Positions 59,280 to 64,000 of a DNA stretch of 64,000 nt are shown piece by piece. The stretch is from NCBI GenBank assembly GCA_002068415.1, contig MVZM01000010.1, forward strand, positions 1-64,000. Direction: 5' to 3'. The DNA is from Tenericutes bacterium ADurb.BinA124. Lineage in GTDB: Bacteria > Bacillota_I > Bacilli_A > ML615J-28 > CAG-698. Each line of letters starts with the position of its first letter. The first letter of the stretch is position 1. Below the pieces are notes generated by a model that saw nothing but the letters and a program-made list of their open reading frames with translations, did not search any database and had not been told where the DNA came from. Position numbers and translations under genes: made by a program.

Positions 59280-59319
59280 CAAAAAAAACACATTACGATG
59301 AAAAAAACAAGTGTTTTTT
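59280..59319 (-). terminator. Probable terminator downstream of dapF
   Basis: AAAACAC/GTGTTTT stem with a 19-base loop and T8 on the minus strand. About 90 bases past the dapF stop; a second, poorer fold lies nearer the stop (59360-59395). Confidence 0.55.
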
Positions 59320-59408
59320 ATCTTTATATCAAACGAAATAAAAAAATGACACCACCAAAGTGCTTTGAAACTAACTTTAAGTTTTTTCAAGCATTTACTT
59401 GGGAAGTA

Positions 59409-60221
59409 TCATATCAATCTTTTTAAGCGTTTTGTTTTTAAAAAATCGCCCGTGCAAATTTTTTCGGCCGGACCGGTTAACAATAGTTCACCGTTTTCCG
59501 TTTGCTGCACATGCAAATGCCCGAGGGCAAAATGAATATTGACGGCATCATCACAATAATCTTTTAAATGCCCCATCACAAAACCGGCAGCAGCCCCGGT
59601 TCCACAAGCCAAAGTCCAGCCTACACCCCGTTCATAAGTCCGAACAGAAAAATTCATTCGATCCAAAACTTGTACAAAATTAACATTGGTTTGTTTTAAA
59701 AAGAGGGAATGGTTGCTGATTCTTTCACCTAAATCGCTAACTTCAGCAGAGTTAATATTTAAGACAAAGACGACCGCATGCGTGGTTCCAGTAAAAACAG
59801 CACTAACACGAACCCCGAGCATGGGTTCATTAATAAATTGGGGCGCCTTGGTGGCAATATCCATTAGTTTAGGATCAAATTCCGGTTTGCCTAAGCTAGT
59901 TTGCCATAAATTGTTTCCTAAATATTGCATTTTTCTTAAACCAGCTTTAGTTCGAACAATAAACTCATCAGCAGTGACAATCCCGTTGTCCATGCAATAT
60001 TGGGCGAAGCAACGCAAACCATTACCGCACATTGTTCCTTCCGAACCGTCCATATTATAAAAACCCATCACGAGTGGTTCACGATTAACAATGATTAAGC
60101 CATCCGCACCAACACCAATATGGCGATCACATAAATCAACTGCCAATTGCGAATAATCGTAAGGACCATCCTCAATGATAATAAAGTCATTTCCTAAACC
60201 ATGGTACTTCGCAAATTTCAT
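59409..60221 (-). CDS. dapF: Diaminopimelate epimerase
   Basis: 270 residues from ATG 60221 (AAGGAG seven bases upstream; the 90-base upstream extension of the frame crosses the promoter). Both catalytic Cys are present, in GTMCGNGLRC and TLACGTGAAAG, along with KYHGLGNDFIII. Converts LL- to meso-diaminopimelate for lysine and, in walled bacteria, for peptidoglycan. The presence of this step argues against a wall-less parasitic lifestyle. Single-gene transcript between the pyk terminator and the yggS operon. Confidence 0.94.
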   Translation of the reverse strand: MKFAKYHGLGNDFIIIEDGPYDYSQLAVDLCDRHIGVGADGLIIVNREPLVMGFYNMDGSEGTMCGNGLRCFAQYCMDNGIVTADEFIVRTKAGLRKMQYLGNNLWQTSLGKPEFDPKLMDIATKAPQFINEPMLGVRVSAVFTGTTHAVVFVLNINSAEVSDLGERISNHSLFLKQTNVNFVQVLDRMNFSVRTYERGVGWTLACGTGAAAGFVMGHLKDYCDDAVNIHFALGHLHVQQTENGELLLTGPAEKICTGDFLKTKRLKRLI

Positions 60222-60240
60222 AGTCGTTCTCCTTAGACTA

Positions 60241-60268
60241 ATTATACGCTCTTTTTTTGAATGTTCAA
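60241..60268 (-). promoter_or_regulatory. Promoter of dapF
   Basis: TTGAAC (60263-60268), 16-base spacer, TATAAT (60241-60246), minus strand, starting two bases past the pyk terminator. Confidence 0.7.
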
Positions 60269-60269
60269 G

Positions 60270-60304
60270 TAAAAAATCATCCTCCGACTTTGGGAGGATG
60301 ATTG
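60270..60304 (-). terminator. Terminator of pyk
   Basis: AATCATCCTCC/GGAGGATGATT hairpin followed by T6 on the minus strand, three bases past the pyk stop. Confidence 0.9.
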
Positions 60305-60307
60305 ATA

Positions 60308-61726
60308 TCATTCAATATTAATAATGCGCATACTGTTGGTGCTTCCATGACGCTGACCCCAACCGGAAGTTAAAATGATGGTTTGCCCTGGTTGATAGCC
60401 AAAAGCTTTCGCTACATCGATAGCTATTTCGTGGTAAGCTAAATAATCAGTGACATTATCCCGTAAAATGGGGGAAACACCCCAATAATAAGATAATCGT
60501 TGACAAGTTTCCAAAGAATCGGTTACAGCAATAATCGGCACGGAGGGACGGAATTTACAAATCCTTTTAGCGGTCCCACCGGTTTCCGTAAAGGCGACAA
60601 TCGCTACTACTTCTTGAATGGTTAAAGCGGTTTGGGCAACGGCAATACCAATAGCATCATTATTGGTCCGTTGGCTGGTTTTTACGGAACGCAATAAGCG
60701 TTCCTCATAAGGAATGATTTCTTCAATGGCTTTCGCAATCGTATCCATCGTTTCCACGGCTTCAATCGGATAATCACCGGCCGCACTTTCACCCGATAAC
60801 ATAATGGCATCCGAACCATCTAAAATGGCATTGGCGACATCGGAAGCCTCAGCTCGTGTTGGCCGGGGATTCACAATCATCGATTCCAGCATATGGGTTG
60901 CCGTAATAACCGGTTTTCCAAACTCATTAGCTTTCGCAATGATTTTCTTTTGGTAAATCGGCACTAATTGGGGGGAAACTTCAACACCCAAATCACCCCT
61001 AGCAACCATTACACCATCAGCCACCGTCAAGATTTGTTCTAAATTATCATAACATTCTTGGTTTTCAATCTTAGCTATGATTTCCATGGATTCACGACCA
61101 ACTTCTTTTAAAATATTACGGATTTCCGTAACATCGGAATCACGGCGGATGAAGGAAGCCGCAATCAAATCACAACCGTTGGTGGCAGCAAATTTTAAAT
61201 CCTCGCGGTCTTTATCGGAAATAAACGGCATACTCAGTTTCACATTGGGAACATTGACGCCTTTTTTGGATTTAATAACGCCTGCGTTTTTCACAAGACA
61301 TTTTAAAATCTGCGGACTGGTTTCAATAACATCGAGGCGCATTTTACCATCATCGATTAACAAATAATCGCCGACTTTAATATCGGTAAATAATTCCGGG
61401 CTGGAAATATGAAAACGTTCGCTATTGCCATCAATTTCTGCTTTATAAATAGAAACTTCCTGACCTTTTTTAAAGCTTGCTTGCCCGTTTTCAAACAAGC
61501 CGGTGCGGATTTCCGGGCCCTTGGTATCCGCCATAATGCCAATATAGCAACCCAAACGGGCGGAGACCTCACGAATCGTTTTAATGCGGCTTAAATGTTC
61601 TTCATAACTACCGTGAGAAAAATTAAGACGAGCAACATTCATTCCCGCATTAATCATCTTTTCTATCATTTCCGGTGATTCGGACACCGGTCCAATGGTA
61701 CAAACAATTTTGGTTCTTCTTTTCAT
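60308..61726 (-). CDS. pyk: Pyruvate kinase
   Basis: 472 residues from ATG 61726 (AAGGAG six bases upstream). KRRTKIVCTIGPVSE opening, MADTKGPEIRTG, the ARGDLGVEVSPQLVPIYQK loop and MLSGESAAGDYP are present. Makes pyruvate and ATP from phosphoenolpyruvate. It lacks the extra PEP-utiliser-like C-terminal domain that Bacillus pyruvate kinases (about 585 residues) carry. The open frame runs 138 bases further upstream, but through the promoter. Single gene; no pfkA next to it as in many Bacillota. Confidence 0.96.
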   Translation of the reverse strand: MKRRTKIVCTIGPVSESPEMIEKMINAGMNVARLNFSHGSYEEHLSRIKTIREVSARLGCYIGIMADTKGPEIRTGLFENGQASFKKGQEVSIYKAEIDGNSERFHISSPELFTDIKVGDYLLIDDGKMRLDVIETSPQILKCLVKNAGVIKSKKGVNVPNVKLSMPFISDKDREDLKFAATNGCDLIAASFIRRDSDVTEIRNILKEVGRESMEIIAKIENQECYDNLEQILTVADGVMVARGDLGVEVSPQLVPIYQKKIIAKANEFGKPVITATHMLESMIVNPRPTRAEASDVANAILDGSDAIMLSGESAAGDYPIEAVETMDTIAKAIEEIIPYEERLLRSVKTSQRTNNDAIGIAVAQTALTIQEVVAIVAFTETGGTAKRICKFRPSVPIIAVTDSLETCQRLSYYWGVSPILRDNVTDYLAYHEIAIDVAKAFGYQPGQTIILTSGWGQRHGSTNSMRIINIE

Positions 61727-61747
61727 AACAAGCTCCTTTGTTATAGA

Positions 61748-61776
61748 ATTATACACCGAAACGAGTCTTTTTTCAA
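61748..61776 (-). promoter_or_regulatory. Promoter of pyk
   Basis: TTGAAA (61771-61776), 17-base spacer, TATAAT (61748-61753) on the minus strand. Confidence 0.8.
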
Positions 61777-61886
61777 TGCTTTTTAAGCCAATGATTGTCG
61801 TTTTCAAAATCATAACCGGCATGGTGAAGATAATTTTCGCAAGGTATTGGCGCTTTCCAATCATATTTATTCATCTTATTGATTTA

Positions 61887-61923
61887 CAAAAAAGACACAA
61901 GTAAATAAACTTACTTATGCCCT
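61887..61923 (-). terminator. Terminator of the lipoprotein/membrane protein pair
   Basis: Long stem GGCATAAGTAA / TTTACTTGTGTC with some G-T pairs and T6 on the minus strand, just past the stop at 61927. Confidence 0.75.
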
Positions 61924-61926
61924 AGT

Positions 61927-62490
61927 TTATTCAGTAATCCCAAGATAGAATCCGGAATAATAAGTTCTTCCTTCCACAAATCTCGACCCCGTTTTATAGT
62001 ATGTTTTATCTAAAATGACTTTTTTCATTTCCAAGGAATTGATTGTGAAAAGATTATTATCCTTTGATAGGTCGACACAAAGAAAATCAGCATAAATCAA
62101 GCCTTCGTTTGTTTCGACCTTTACTAAGTCAGCAGTTGACCACTTTTGGTGATTGATGGTTAAGGCGGAGAACTCGTAGCCGTTATGTGGTTCAATTTTG
62201 ATGCGAGCAATCACATTGCTTCCGGCTTTAGCGGCAGCACAATAATAAAGCTCAACCGGAGCGGGGGAATTTAAGGGTATGAGGCGATTACTTAATGAAA
62301 GGAAGGTATCATCTTCAAATTGTTCTTGGAAAGAAAAATAGTCGTAAAATTGACCGGGGATTTCCTCGCCTTCTTCATCAAAAAAACTGATGCCGACAAT
62401 TTTACCATATTGCGAACCGGCACTGTAATTATAACAGCCGGATAACAACAATAAGCACATCACAAGTGCAAAAAGAGCCCATCTTTTCAT
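61927..62490 (-). CDS. Predicted lipoprotein of unknown function
   Basis: 187 residues. Signal peptide with lipobox LLSGC (Cys19) after KRWALFALVMCLLL; the mature part is a soluble beta-rich domain (KIVGISFFDEEGEEIPGQFYDYFSFQEQF; IARIKIEPHNGYEFSALTINHQKW) that resembles extracellular beta-sandwich modules, but I do not recognise a family. GGAGG supports the ATG. Follows a small membrane protein by ten bases in a two-gene operon. Confidence 0.8.
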   Translation of the reverse strand: MKRWALFALVMCLLLLSGCYNYSAGSQYGKIVGISFFDEEGEEIPGQFYDYFSFQEQFEDDTFLSLSNRLIPLNSPAPVELYYCAAAKAGSNVIARIKIEPHNGYEFSALTINHQKWSTADLVKVETNEGLIYADFLCVDLSKDNNLFTINSLEMKKVILDKTYYKTGSRFVEGRTYYSGFYLGITE

Positions 62491-62500
62491 GTTTCCCTCC

Positions 62501-62848
62501 TCAATAAATTAAGCCCATCAAGGCTAATCCAACAAGATAACTTGTGAAATTAGCCGCTAGAGAGATTAATAGGGCTTGTTTTCCTTTTTTTATAAATAAA
62601 TAATAAATCAAAAACTCAATTAAGATAACAATTATCTCCATGAAGATGACAAATACATGATAATGAATCGGATTTACCCATAAAATAAGCAAGTTCATTC
62701 CGATGTTAGTAAAGATGTTTATAAGAATAGCAACAAGATAGAGTTGCTTGAAACAGCGAAAAAGCATGAGGACCACTAGCTCACAAACTAAAGTTAGAGC
62801 CAATGCCTTTAATAATGTTTCAAATATCATTGGGGTGATTTCACTCAT
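62501..62848 (-). CDS. Small membrane protein of unknown function
   Basis: 115 residues from ATG 62848 (an upstream TTG would add five). Four predicted membrane helices, with KALALTLVCELVVLMLFRCF and ILINIFTNIGMNLLILWVNPIHYHVFVIFMEIIVILIEF. The pattern of a Glu in helix 1 and Asn in helix 2 recalls small membrane proteins of Bacillota of unknown role. Co-transcribed with the lipoprotein downstream, suggesting they work together at the membrane surface. Confidence 0.75.
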   Translation of the reverse strand: MSEITPMIFETLLKALALTLVCELVVLMLFRCFKQLYLVAILINIFTNIGMNLLILWVNPIHYHVFVIFMEIIVILIEFLIYYLFIKKGKQALLISLAANFTSYLVGLALMGLIY

Positions 62849-62888
62849 ACTCTTTTTCCGCAACTAACAATTGCTTATAACTAATAGC

Positions 62889-62917
62889 ATTATACCAAAG
62901 AAAAATGGGCAACTCAA
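62889..62917 (-). promoter_or_regulatory. Promoter of the membrane protein/lipoprotein pair
   Basis: TTGAGT (62912-62917), 17-base spacer, TATAAT (62889-62894) with TG one base upstream, minus strand. Confidence 0.7.
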
Positions 62918-62980
62918 CTAGATATTCCTTTAAAAATTGATATATGTCGACTTGCCCTTAAGCATTTCCGCTCAAGGAAT

Positions 62981-64000
62981 CTATTTTTTTTGATAGACAA
63001 CATTCTTACCGGTCCCAATTGATTCGATTAAACAATCTTCTTTTAGTTTGTTTAATAATTCGACTGCTTTTGCCTTATTAACACTAAGCAAGTTTTCTAC
63101 ATCTTGTCTCGTTATTTCTGTTTTAATATCAATTAAGTTTAGAATCCTTGCTTCTTCATTCTTATCTTCGTCATTAAATAAAATATTCGGTAGGATAACT
63201 TTAATAAAGTTGTCTTTGATAACAAAACTAGGTTTTTTATCATATCCAAAATAGGCTTCATTAATCCTTCTTATGCCCGTTCCAAACTTCTCAATAATTC
63301 CCAAGATGTGCAATATTTGGGATATAATAGTGTTTCTTGGAACTGATAAGTTGTCCTTTAAATAGTTCTCTTTAGTAAGGCCATTGGGAAGGCCACCCGG
63401 AGATATGACCTCGATACGATTATTATACATTTTTATTTGGATATTAGATGGTATTAAATAATTTCGATGGGCAATCGCGTTGGCAATGGCCTCCCGATAG
63501 GCTTCATAAGGCACCGGTTGTTTTTTTATTCTTTTCATCCCCGTAACTATTTCAATATCTGGATAATGTTTTGCAAACATTTCAATAGCGCCATCATATT
63601 GTAATAAAATCGATTCACCAACAATCGTTTTTCGGTCAATAAATTCGGAGATTGTTTGACCAAAACGCACAATATCAATCCCTAATGTCTTAAAATTATT
63701 TTTGTCAGCAAGCAATGAAGCGGCAATATTATATTTGTCGTTGGTGAATAATCCCAAAGTTATTAAAATATCTTTGTTGAAATTAGAAACTGTTCTAACC
63801 TCATTAAGTTTTTTATCTAAAACTGTGAATTGTAATTCTTCTTCATTTGTTTCTAATTGATCGTATGAAATATTTTTGCCTTTTAACGACAATTCTACCA
63901 AGGATGTTTGATCAACGGGAATAGTTGATGTATCACTTCTTTGATAAGCAACTCCTTTATACATATATGGCTTATTAGGACCCGGATAAACAAGAATTTC
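62981..64000 (-). CDS. AlbA_2/HATPase-type putative DNA-binding regulator (partial, 5' end beyond window)
   Basis: About 340 residues visible, with the frame open through the right edge (the last codons read EILVYPGPNKPYMYKG). The edge part belongs to the Schlafen-like AlbA_2 domain (KPYMYKGVAYQRSDTSTIPVD), followed by the C-terminal HATPase_c_4 region with EAIANAIAHRNY and IEVISPGGLPNG, then a winged-helix segment (about the last 70 residues, TRQDVENLLSVNKAKAVELLNKLKEDCLIESIGTG). Often annotated as ATP-dependent DNA helicase RecG-like or transcriptional regulator. The first start codon seen (63964) is internal. Confidence 0.85.
   Translation of the reverse strand, partial: EILVYPGPNKPYMYKGVAYQRSDTSTIPVDQTSLVELSLKGKNISYDQLETNEEELQFTVLDKKLNEVRTVSNFNKDILITLGLFTNDKYNIAASLLADKNNFKTLGIDIVRFGQTISEFIDRKTIVGESILLQYDGAIEMFAKHYPDIEIVTGMKRIKKQPVPYEAYREAIANAIAHRNYLIPSNIQIKMYNNRIEVISPGGLPNGLTKENYLKDNLSVPRNTIISQILHILGIIEKFGTGIRRINEAYFGYDKKPSFVIKDNFIKVILPNILFNDEDKNEEARILNLIDIKTEITRQDVENLLSVNKAKAVELLNKLKEDCLIESIGTGKNVVYQKK

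Noticed and set aside
62945-62980. Terminator after the AlbA/HATPase gene
   Set aside because: CTTGAGC/GCTTAAG hairpin exists but there is no T run after it on the minus strand.

Overview
The window is low-GC, densely packed DNA, almost all of it transcribed leftward (minus strand), from a bacterium of the Bacillota/Mycoplasmatota type. Evidence for this: ribosomal protein L27 carries the Bacillota-type N-terminal propeptide with its Prp protease next to it; yggS-sepF-yggT-ileS follow each other as in Bacillota division clusters; Rnf genes run C-D-G-E-A-B; and promoters are TTGACA/TATAAT-like with many extended -10 (TGnTATAAT) elements. TGA is used as a stop (rnfC, the Gfo/Idh gene), so the code is the standard bacterial one and not the Mycoplasma code. 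A gene for diaminopimelate epimerase implies lysine or DAP synthesis, perhaps a wall. My best guess is a deep lineage near Erysipelotrichia, Haloplasma or Izemoplasma; the species is not identified.

Layout. 1-5.9 kb: an Rnf-type ion-pumping ferredoxin:NAD oxidoreductase operon with an unusual RnfD (two extra flavin-binding domains fused at its end) and an RnfB reduced to its first Fe-S domain, followed by a tiny lipoprotein. 5.9-9.4 kb: phoH-ybeY-cdd-era-recO operon. 9.4-12 kb: rpsU, and a HU-like gene with an ankyrin-repeat gene and XTP pyrophosphatase. 12-17 kb: cmk fused to a multi-S1-domain protein, then der and gpsA. 17-18.3 kb: a decayed pseudouridine-synthase fragment and its intact relative. 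18.3-24.3 kb: mutS-mutL-miaA-pcp. 24.4-28.7 kb: a Gfo/Idh oxidoreductase, an ECF S component, obg, and the rplU-prp-rpmA operon with an L21-type leader. 28.7-29.3 kb: a small scar with a repeated 25-bp segment and an IS30 transposase fragment.

29.3-49.2 kb is more accessory: a GNAT-like protein, a VTT/DedA-acyltransferase fusion with a YfcC-family transporter, two large fused ABC transporter proteins, CvpA, membrane proteins, an aldehyde dehydrogenase, CCA-adding enzyme, a TetR regulator divergent from an MMPL exporter, and two tandem MgtE genes. 49.2-64 kb returns to housekeeping: tRNA-Gly(GCC), a short SSB, an M16 peptidase pair, deoD-deoC, an unrecognised gene, ileS, yggT, sepF, yggS, dapF, pyk, a lipoprotein with a membrane protein, and the 3' part of an AlbA/HATPase-type regulator cut by the window edge.

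Working together: Rnf would couple ferredoxin and NAD redox state to ion pumping; cmk/S1/der/era/obg/ybeY/rpsU/L21/L27 serve ribosome assembly and translation; mutS/mutL/recO/ssb serve DNA repair; cdd/deoD/deoC salvage nucleosides and pyk closes glycolysis. No complete mobile element, prophage, CRISPR array or defence island is visible.
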